Assembly (NCBI RefSeq): GCF_014650995.1
Contig: NZ_BMWA01000007.1
Span: 293,734 to 357,733, forward strand
Direction: 5' to 3'
Source of the DNA: Streptomyces viridiviolaceus
GTDB taxonomy: Bacteria; Actinomycetota; Actinomycetes; Streptomycetales; Streptomycetaceae
Length of the DNA: 64,000 nucleotides
The notes beneath the pieces were generated by a model. It was not told where the DNA came from. It was given only the letters and a program-made list of their open reading frames with translations, and ran no database searches. Positions 58,097-64,000 of the stretch are shown piece by piece (within the stretch, counting starts at the first letter, position 1; the number at the start of each line of letters is the position of its first letter). Position numbers and translations under genes: made by a program.

Positions 58097-58852
58097 ATGG
58101 ACATCGTCAGGAATCTCGAAGGCAGGACGGCTCTGGTCACCGGAGGCAACCGGGGGATCGGTGCGGCGATATCCCGCCGGCTCAGCGCGCACGGGGCCGA
58201 CGTGGCGCTGACGTTCGCCCGGAACAAGGACCAGGCGGAGGAGGTCGCCGAGGAGATCCGCGCGGCGGGCAGTCGCGCCCTGGCCGTGGCCGCCGACGCC
58301 GCCGACCCGGAGGCCGTCCGCGCGGCGGTGGACGCCGTCGCCCGCGAGTTCGGGCGCATCGACATCCTGGTCAACAACGCCGGCTACATGGACATGTCGA
58401 TGCCGGCCCTGGAGGAGACGTCGCTGGAGGTCCTGGACCGCACGCTCGACGTGAACACCCGCGGCGCCTTCCTCACCGCCCAGGCCGCCGCCCGGCACAT
58501 GGGGGAGGGGGGCCGCATCGTCAACGTCGGCAGCTGCCTGGCCACGCACGTCCCCGGACCGGGCATGACGGCGTACGCCATGAGCAAGGCCGCCCTCTCC
58601 GGCCTCACCCTCGGACTGGCGCGCGACCTGGGGCCGCGCGGGATCACGGTGAACCAGGTCGCTCCCGGCTCCATCGACACGGACATGAACCCTGCGGACG
58701 GCCCCAGCGCCGAGTACCAGCGCTCGCAGAACGTCTTCGGCCGCTACGGAACGGCCGACGAGATCGCCCACACCGTGGCCTACCTCGTCTCGCCCGAGGC
58801 GTCCTTCGTCACCGGTGCCGCGATCGCGGTGGACGGCGGATCCAACCTCTGA
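58097..58852 (+). CDS. SDR-family oxidoreductase (FabG-like) in the biosynthetic cluster
   Basis: 251 residues: TGGNRGIGAAISRRL cofactor loop, NNAG, Ser (NVGSCLATH), Tyr-x3-Lys (AYAMSKAALSGL), C-terminal SFVTGAAIAVDGGSN. Tailoring ketoreductase or dehydrogenase; substrate unknown. The stop overlaps the next ATG (TGATG), so it is coupled with the quinone-oxidoreductase-like gene. Confidence 0.88.
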   Translation: MDIVRNLEGRTALVTGGNRGIGAAISRRLSAHGADVALTFARNKDQAEEVAEEIRAAGSRALAVAADAADPEAVRAAVDAVAREFGRIDILVNNAGYMDMSMPALEETSLEVLDRTLDVNTRGAFLTAQAAARHMGEGGRIVNVGSCLATHVPGPGMTAYAMSKAALSGLTLGLARDLGPRGITVNQVAPGSIDTDMNPADGPSAEYQRSQNVFGRYGTADEIAHTVAYLVSPEASFVTGAAIAVDGGSNL

Positions 58853-59763
58853 TGCGCGCGCTCGTCGTCGATCACACCGCACCCGGCGGGCTGCGGCTCA
58901 CCGAGGTCCCCGACCCCGTTCCGGGGCCGGACGAGGTGCTGGTCCGGGTCGCCGCCGCCTCCCTCAACCACGGCGAACTGCCGCAGACCGGCAACGCCAC
59001 CGCCCCGGACGGCTCGGTCCCCGGCTGGGACGCCGCCGGCACGGTCGAGAAACCCGCCGCCTCGGGCGCCGGTCCCGGCGCCGGTACCCGCGTCGTCACC
59101 TGGGGCTGGTCCGGCGGCTGGGCGGAGCTGCGCGCGGTGCACGTCGACGAACTCGCGGCGCTCCCGGACGAGGTCGACTTCGTGCGGGCCGCGGCGCTGC
59201 CCGTCGCGGGCCTCACCGCCCTGCGCGCGCTGCGCCGGGCCGGGGTGCGGCCCGGCCAACGGGTCGCCGTCACCGGCGCGTCGGGCGGGGTCGGCCACTT
59301 CGCCGTGCAACTCGCCCGGCTCCAGGGCGCCGAGGTGGTCGCCGTCGTAGGCGACGCGGCACGAGGAGCGGGCCTGGCGGAGCTGGGCGCGGACCAGGTG
59401 GTGACGAGCGCCGCCCGGATCGGCGGCCCGGTCGACGTCCTGCTCGACAACGTCGGCGGTCCGCTGCTCGGGGAACTCCTCGACGTCATGGCCGATGACG
59501 GGACGGTGGTCTCCATCGGGGCGACTTCGGGACGCGAGACACCACTGGCGCCCTACCGGCTGGTGGAGAAGCGGCTGACCCTCGTCGGTATCCAGGCCGG
59601 TGGCCGTACCGGCGCCGACCTCGCCCATCTGGCCCGGCTGCTGGGCGAGGGTCGCCTGCGGGTGACCGTGGGCCGGGAGGCCGACTGGCGGTCGGCCGGC
59701 CAGGCGGCGCAGGACGTCGTCGCCCGCCGTGTCCGCGGCAAGGCGGTGCTGACCCTTTCCTGA
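58852..59763 (+). CDS. Quinone oxidoreductase-like MDR enzyme
   Basis: 303 residues of the zinc-free medium-chain dehydrogenase family: SLNHGELPQTG in the catalytic domain without zinc ligands, and VAVTGASGGVGHFAVQLARL as NADP motif. Likely an enone or quinone reductase of the pathway. A strong terminator follows. Confidence 0.87.
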   Translation: MRALVVDHTAPGGLRLTEVPDPVPGPDEVLVRVAAASLNHGELPQTGNATAPDGSVPGWDAAGTVEKPAASGAGPGAGTRVVTWGWSGGWAELRAVHVDELAALPDEVDFVRAAALPVAGLTALRALRRAGVRPGQRVAVTGASGGVGHFAVQLARLQGAEVVAVVGDAARGAGLAELGADQVVTSAARIGGPVDVLLDNVGGPLLGELLDVMADDGTVVSIGATSGRETPLAPYRLVEKRLTLVGIQAGGRTGADLAHLARLLGEGRLRVTVGREADWRSAGQAAQDVVARRVRGKAVLTLS

Positions 59764-59798
59764 ACCAGCCGCCCCGTCCCGCCGTCCACCGTTTTCCG

Positions 59799-59830
59799 AA
59801 GCGCGTCGCCGAATTTTCGGCGGCGCGCTT
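59799..59830 (+). terminator. Rho-independent-type terminator
   Basis: AAGCGCGTCGCCGAA and TTCGGCGGCGCGCTT form a 15-bp stem with one G-U pair and a 2-nt loop, 35 bp after the quinone-oxidoreductase stop. The flavin-reductase gene downstream therefore needs its own promoter. Confidence 0.8.
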
Positions 59831-59866
59831 TCGCTGTGTTTCGCACCACAGGATACGAGCGGAAAT

Positions 59867-59892
59867 CTACTCACCCGAGTAGTCAAGTAGTC
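59867..59892 (+). promoter_or_regulatory. CTACTC-N4-GAGTAG palindrome and repeat
   Basis: Perfect inverted repeat CTACTC-ACCC-GAGTAG (59867-59882) overlapping two AGTAGTC copies 9 bp apart (59878, 59886), ~145 bp before the flavin-reductase start. Shares GAGTAGTC with the oxidase promoter. Confidence 0.5.
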
Positions 59893-60033
59893 GGACAACG
59901 GCCCGAGTTATCAGTGGCCATTCCCAGGACCGGCTGACTAGCTTATTTCCCAGAGCTTCGAGAACGAATCGTGAAACTGCCGACCGGGAGCCAGGCGTTT
60001 TTCCGGCCCGGCTGCCGAGTGAATCGAGGACCC

Positions 60034-60552
60034 GTGTCCACGACCGTCTACTCCAACGCACCCCGAATCGACATCCCGGAGCCGGCCGCCGACGCCGTCG
60101 ACCTGCGCTCGGCCATGCGCCTGTTCCCGACCGGCGTCGCCCTGCTGTGCACCGGCAGCGGCGAGCGGGCCGTGGGAATGACCATCAACGCGCTGATGTC
60201 GGTCTCGCTGACACCGCCCCGCATCCTGGTCAGCGTCCTGAACACGGCCCGCGCCCACCCCGTCCTGTGCGACAGCCGGTCCTTCGCGGTCCACCTCCTG
60301 AGCGACCGGCAGGCGGCGACGGCCGGACTGTTCGCCTCCCGCGACAAGCCGCTCGGTACGGCCCTGGAGGCCGCCGTCGAGCGCGACGTACTGCCGGTCG
60401 CCCTGGCCACGCTGCGATGCTCCGTCGAACAAATAGTCCAGGCCGGGGACCACAGCCTTTTCCTCGCCCACGTGGACTCGATCGGACACGGCGCGGACGA
60501 CGGCGAACCGCTGGTGTTCCACCGCGGAATTATCGGTACGAAAATCAAGTGA
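60034..60552 (+). CDS. Flavin reductase of a two-component monooxygenase
   Basis: 172 residues, flavin reductase domain: AMRLFPTGVALLCTGSGERA, VGMTINALMSVSLTPPRIL and SFAVHLLSDRQ. It likely supplies reduced FMN/FAD to the acyl-CoA-dehydrogenase-like oxygenase two genes on. GTG 60034 with GAGGA upstream. First gene of a four-plus-gene operon. Confidence 0.88.
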   Translation: MSTTVYSNAPRIDIPEPAADAVDLRSAMRLFPTGVALLCTGSGERAVGMTINALMSVSLTPPRILVSVLNTARAHPVLCDSRSFAVHLLSDRQAATAGLFASRDKPLGTALEAAVERDVLPVALATLRCSVEQIVQAGDHSLFLAHVDSIGHGADDGEPLVFHRGIIGTKIK

Positions 60553-60560
60553 GGTGTGCC

Positions 60561-61997
60561 TTGTCCGTTCTTCCCGCAGGAATTCCCACCGCATCGATAC
60601 GCGCGGTCGGCGAGACGTCGCAGCCCCTCCCGCCCGGGGCGAATGTCAGCATGTTCAGCCCGCGCGACATCTACGGCGTCGTGCGCCCCCGCACGGTCGA
60701 GGAAGTACGCGAGACCGTCCGTGCCTTCGCCCGGACCGAAGGCGGTCCCCGGCTCCAGGCCCTGAGCACCGGCCGCAACTGGGGCCTCGGCTCCCGTGAA
60801 CCGGCCCGGGACTCCGTCGTCACCATGGAACTCCAGGGCCTCGACGCGATCCGTGACCTCGACGTCGAGGGCGGCTGGGCGATCGTGGAACCGGGCGTCA
60901 CCCAACTGCGCCTGGCCGAGCTGCTCGACGGCACCGACCGGATGCTCAACGTCACCGCGTCCTCCGGGCACACCAGCGTGCTGGGCAACATCGTCGACCG
61001 GGGGGTCGGCCTGCGCCGGCAGCGCACCCTGGACCTGGCCGGGCTCGAAGTGGTCCTCCCCGACGGCGAGTTGCTGCGCGTCGGCTGGTGGCCGCACGGC
61101 GAACACCCGGGTGCGGTCAACCCGCAGGGCCTCGGCCCGTCGCCGCTGGCCCTGTTCACCCAGTCCGACCTCGGCATCGTCACGGCGGGCGTGGTACGGC
61201 TGCTGCCCCGCCCCGAAGCCCAGTGCGTCCTGCGCCTCGGGTTCGACAGCGGCCGGCTGGTTCAGGCCATCGACGAACTGCGCCGCTGGACGGCACAGGG
61301 ACTCGTCTCCGGGGTGCTGAAGGTCTACGACACCGTCTCCACCCAGTCCTACGGCGGCCACGCGGACGAGTACCTGGCCCACCTGTGCGTCAGCGGCACC
61401 GAACGGTCCGTGGCGGCCGTCAGCCGGGTCCTCGGCGAAGAGGCCGGGGCGAGCGGACTGTTCACCCGGGTCCTGCGCTCGGACGAGCATCCCCCCGCAG
61501 ACGACGACATGGTCGCGCAGGCGGTCGAGCGGCTCTACGCGGGCGACCCCTCGCGCAACGAGACGATGCTCCGCTCCGCCGTCGGCCAGGACGCGGACCG
61601 GGTCGACACCGAGGGCGGCGGATGGCTCTTCTTCCTGCCGCTGATCCCCTTCACCGGCCGCGCCGTCGCCCGCGCCCAGGAGCTCCTGGCCCAGGTCCAC
61701 GCCGAGACCGGGGTCCGGGCCGGTTCCACCATCAACGCCCTGGACGCGGACGTGGTCGACCTCGTGGTCTCCTTCCGCTTCCCGCGCACCGCACCGGACG
61801 CCCGGCGTGCGCACCGCGCGCTCGACCGGACCTACGAACTGTTCGCCGAAGCCGGCTTCCACCCCTACCGCCTCGACTCCGACCACCACCAGTGGGTGGA
61901 CCGGCTCTCCGGCGACCCCGCCGCACGGGCCTTCGTCCGCCGGCTGAAGCAGACCCTCGACCCCCGCCTGGTCATCGCACCCGGCCGGTACGCCTGA
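60561..61997 (+). CDS. VAO/PCMH-type FAD-linked oxidase
   Basis: 478 residues from a TTG start at 60561 with GTGAGGTG just before; the previous stop is 8 bp upstream. FAD-binding half: VVRPRTVEEVRETVRAFART, STGRNWGLGSREPA, then NVTASSGHTSVLGNIVDRG. C-terminal half ends HPYRLDSDHHQWVDRLSGDP and KQTLDPRLVIAPGRY, as in 4-cresol/vanillyl-alcohol oxidase relatives. Oxidises a phenolic or alcohol intermediate, by family analogy. Confidence 0.85.
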   Translation: MSVLPAGIPTASIRAVGETSQPLPPGANVSMFSPRDIYGVVRPRTVEEVRETVRAFARTEGGPRLQALSTGRNWGLGSREPARDSVVTMELQGLDAIRDLDVEGGWAIVEPGVTQLRLAELLDGTDRMLNVTASSGHTSVLGNIVDRGVGLRRQRTLDLAGLEVVLPDGELLRVGWWPHGEHPGAVNPQGLGPSPLALFTQSDLGIVTAGVVRLLPRPEAQCVLRLGFDSGRLVQAIDELRRWTAQGLVSGVLKVYDTVSTQSYGGHADEYLAHLCVSGTERSVAAVSRVLGEEAGASGLFTRVLRSDEHPPADDDMVAQAVERLYAGDPSRNETMLRSAVGQDADRVDTEGGGWLFFLPLIPFTGRAVARAQELLAQVHAETGVRAGSTINALDADVVDLVVSFRFPRTAPDARRAHRALDRTYELFAEAGFHPYRLDSDHHQWVDRLSGDPAARAFVRRLKQTLDPRLVIAPGRYA

Positions 61998-62023
61998 ATC
62001 ACCACCCCCCACTGGAGGACAAC

Positions 62024-63223
62024 GTGACCATCACAGAGCAGCGCCACTTCGAGGAGTCCGAGGCCCCCGGCACCGCGGAGGCGATACTGCGGCAGGCCCG
62101 GGAGGCGGTGCCGTTCCTGCGGGAGCGGGCCGCGGACATCGAGGCGGGCCGCAGGCTGCCCGAGGACGTCGTCGCCCTGCTCCGCCGCAACGGCGTCTTC
62201 CGCGCCGCCGTGTCGAAGGACCGCGGCGGTCCGGAACTCACCTCCATGCAGCAGACCGAGCTCATCGAGACGCTGGCCACCGGCGACGTCTCGACCGCCT
62301 GGTGCGCCATGATCGGCATGGACTCGGGCATCTACGCGGGCTACCTGGAGGAAGCGGCCGTCCAGGAGTTCTACGGCGACCTGGACACCCCGAACTCCGG
62401 CTGGATCCACCCGCAGGGACGCGCCGAACGCGTGCCGGGCGGCTACCGGGTGTCGGGACACTGGCGGTTCGGCAGCGGCTCCACCCACTGCGAGGTGCTC
62501 GTGGCGGGCTGCCAGGTCTTCCGGGACGGCGCGCCGGAGACCGACCCCGTCACCGGTGACCCGGTGCACTGGCGTGTGATGGTGGCCCGTCCCCGGCAGT
62601 ACGAGATCGTGGACACCTGGTACACCACGGGACTGGCCGGCAGCGGCAGCTGCGACTACAAGGTGACCGACCTGTTCGTCCCCGAGGAGCACTCCTTCTC
62701 CTTCCGGGTGCCGCGGCGCACCGGCCCGCTGCACGCCACCCCCGACGCGATCCTGCGCAAGATGTCCGGCGTACCCCTGGGGATGGCGCGGGCGGCCATC
62801 GACCACGTGCGGGACCTCGCGCACACCCGTGTCGACCGGGAGAGCGGAACGCCCTGGACCGCGAGCCCGCGGGTGCAGACGGCCCTCGCCACGGCGGAGA
62901 TGGAGCTGGCCGCGGCACGCGCCGCCGTCTACACCAGCCTGGAGGAGCAGTGGGCCGCCCTCGAACGGGGCGACGAGACCACGGCACGGCAGCGCACCGC
63001 CACCGCCCTGGCCCGCTACCACGCCTTCCGCACCGCGCGGAGCATCGTGTCCTCCCTGTTCGACCTGGTCGGCGGCTCCTCCATCTACCGCGACAGGTCC
63101 CCGCTGGACCGCTGGCTGCGCGACGCCCACACCATGCGCCAGCACGCCGTGGCCCAGGACTCGATCCTGGAGCTGACCGGACAGGTACTGCTGGGAGGCG
63201 AGTCCCGCAGCCCGTTCTTCTGA
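62024..63223 (+). CDS. Acyl-CoA dehydrogenase-like flavin monooxygenase (group D)
   Basis: 399 residues, acyl-CoA-dehydrogenase fold. DVVALLRRNGVFRAAVSKDR, GGYRVSGHWRFGSGSTHCEV and TTGLAGSGSCDYKVTDLFVP. The C-terminal SPLDRWLRDAHTMRQHAV is typical of HsaA/HpaB-like hydroxylases, which take reduced flavin from a reductase and hydroxylate aromatics. The active-site Glu of true dehydrogenases is not evident. GTG at 62024 after GGAGG. Confidence 0.85.
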   Translation: MTITEQRHFEESEAPGTAEAILRQAREAVPFLRERAADIEAGRRLPEDVVALLRRNGVFRAAVSKDRGGPELTSMQQTELIETLATGDVSTAWCAMIGMDSGIYAGYLEEAAVQEFYGDLDTPNSGWIHPQGRAERVPGGYRVSGHWRFGSGSTHCEVLVAGCQVFRDGAPETDPVTGDPVHWRVMVARPRQYEIVDTWYTTGLAGSGSCDYKVTDLFVPEEHSFSFRVPRRTGPLHATPDAILRKMSGVPLGMARAAIDHVRDLAHTRVDRESGTPWTASPRVQTALATAEMELAAARAAVYTSLEEQWAALERGDETTARQRTATALARYHAFRTARSIVSSLFDLVGGSSIYRDRSPLDRWLRDAHTMRQHAVAQDSILELTGQVLLGGESRSPFF

Positions 63224-63279
63224 GGGCCACCGGCATCGCAGGTCTGCCCAGGCGCCAAGAGATCCCTAAGGACGAAACC

Positions 63280-63828
63280 GTGTCGTACAGCACCACCTCC
63301 CCGACGAACAGCTCCGACCACCACCACGACCACGAACACCCCCGGCAGCCGGACCGTGACGTCCTCCACGTCCCGGCGGGCCAGGGCCGGTCCGTGTGGC
63401 TCAGCGGTGACGCCTACACCGTGAAGCTGACCCATGAGGAGTCCGGCGGTTCCCTGACCTTCCTCGAGGCGTCCGTTCCCCCCGGAGGAGGGCCTCCGCT
63501 GCACATCCACGCCGACGCGGACGAGGCGTTCTACCTGCTCTCCGGTGAGCTGGACATCACGGCCGGCGGGCGCACCTACGAGGTACGCCCCGGAGACTTC
63601 GTCTTCATCCCGAAGGGCACCGCCCACCGGTTCCGCAACAACGGCATCCACACCGCGCGCCAGCTGCTGCTGTTCAGCCCGTCGGGAGTCGACCGCTTCT
63701 TCCTGGAGGCGGGCGCGCCGCCGGTCCCGGGCACCCCGCCGCCGCCCCCCGAGGCCGAGGACCTGCCCCGGGTCGTCGCCATCGGCGAGCGCCACCATCT
63801 GTACCAGGCCGCGGAGGAACCCCGGTGA
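63280..63828 (+). CDS. Cupin-domain protein
   Basis: 182 residues. His/Asp-rich leader (SSDHHHDHEHPRQPDRD), then a single cupin: GGPPLHIHADADEAFYLLSG with His-x-His and Glu ligands, and FVFIPKGTAHRFRNNG with the last His. Metal-dependent isomerase or dioxygenase of the pathway. GTG 63280 after AAGGA. Overlaps the next gene by GTGA. Confidence 0.82.
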   Translation: MSYSTTSPTNSSDHHHDHEHPRQPDRDVLHVPAGQGRSVWLSGDAYTVKLTHEESGGSLTFLEASVPPGGGPPLHIHADADEAFYLLSGELDITAGGRTYEVRPGDFVFIPKGTAHRFRNNGIHTARQLLLFSPSGVDRFFLEAGAPPVPGTPPPPPEAEDLPRVVAIGERHHLYQAAEEPR

Positions 63829-64000
63829 GCACCCGACTGCTTCCCCCGAAACCCGCTGTCGTCACCCCCGACCCGGCGGCCCCCGCCACCGGGCAGGCCG
63901 TCGAGGCCCGGTACTCCTGGCGGGACCTGCCCGCGGCGCAGCAGCCCGAGTACCCCGACCCCGAGGCTCTGCGCGCAGTGATCGCGGACCTCGAGTCGTA
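63825..64000 (+). CDS. Class II DAHP synthase (partial, 3' end outside window)
   Basis: The 58 visible codons end YSWRDLPAAQQPEYPDPEAL and continue RAVIADLES, the conserved N-terminus of plant-type/PhzC-type DAHP synthases (phosphoenolpyruvate + erythrose 4-phosphate, first step of the shikimate pathway). A copy inside a cluster usually boosts precursor supply for an aromatic product. Start GTG 63825 overlaps the cupin stop. Confidence 0.8.
   Translation, partial: MSTRLLPPKPAVVTPDPAAPATGQAVEARYSWRDLPAAQQPEYPDPEALRAVIADLES

Noticed and set aside
60147..60560. N-terminal extension of the VAO oxidase to 60147
   Set aside because: It would overlap the flavin-reductase gene in another frame; the TTG at 60561 has a good ribosome site right after the previous stop.

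Overview
The window is high-GC actinobacterial DNA with the codon bias of Streptomyces. Lineage markers agree: ergothioneine genes, mycothiol-type maleylpyruvate isomerase, a SARP-type (BTAD) regulator, an HrdD-like sigma factor, an AfsA-like gamma-butyrolactone synthase with two ArpA/ScbR-like receptors, and many TetR, LysR, LacI and IclR regulators. I see no rRNA, tRNA, CRISPR array or intact insertion sequence.

Layout. 0-2 kb: egtA and partial egtB (minus strand), start of an ergothioneine operon. 2-3.5 kb: a microbial PARG-like hydrolase convergent with, and overlapping, an orphan PemK/MazF-type toxin; then three imperfect 155-165-bp tandem repeats (3.70-4.17 kb). 4.2-13.4 kb: amidase, a truncated and frameshifted LysR relic, small redox and transport genes, an unknown protein, and an alpha/beta hydrolase divergent from a BTAD regulator. 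13.6-18.5 kb: a complete gentisate operon (3-hydroxybenzoate 6-hydroxylase, mycothiol-dependent maleylpyruvate isomerase, fumarylpyruvate hydrolase, gentisate dioxygenase) divergent from its IclR regulator. 18.6-21.1 kb: a stress-like block (PPC protein, CBS protein, small membrane protein, sigma factor) with sigma-B-like promoter sequences. 21-36 kb: flavoproteins, pyruvyl transferase, several regulators, thioredoxin, an ABC-F protein behind a probable leader-peptide attenuator, peptide deformylase, PepSY protein, TPR protein and pirin. 36.3-45.4 kb: a looser accessory stretch with a giant CtpH/CtpI-like P-type ATPase, small membrane proteins, a secreted EEP-family enzyme and degraded sequence.

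45.5-64 kb looks like the regulatory side and first enzymes of a hormone-controlled secondary-metabolite cluster: a LuxR regulator, two ArpA/ScbR-like repressors, a DDE-transposase-like protein lacking a key catalytic residue, two reductases, the AfsA-like enzyme, a TetR/MFS export pair, an Eis-like acetyltransferase, a Tat-exported oxidase with bicovalent-FAD signature, SDR, quinone oxidoreductase, flavin reductase, VAO-type oxidase, an acyl-CoA-dehydrogenase-like monooxygenase, a cupin, and (cut by the window end) a class II DAHP synthase. The last gene points to a shikimate-derived aromatic product; its identity cannot be read from this window.
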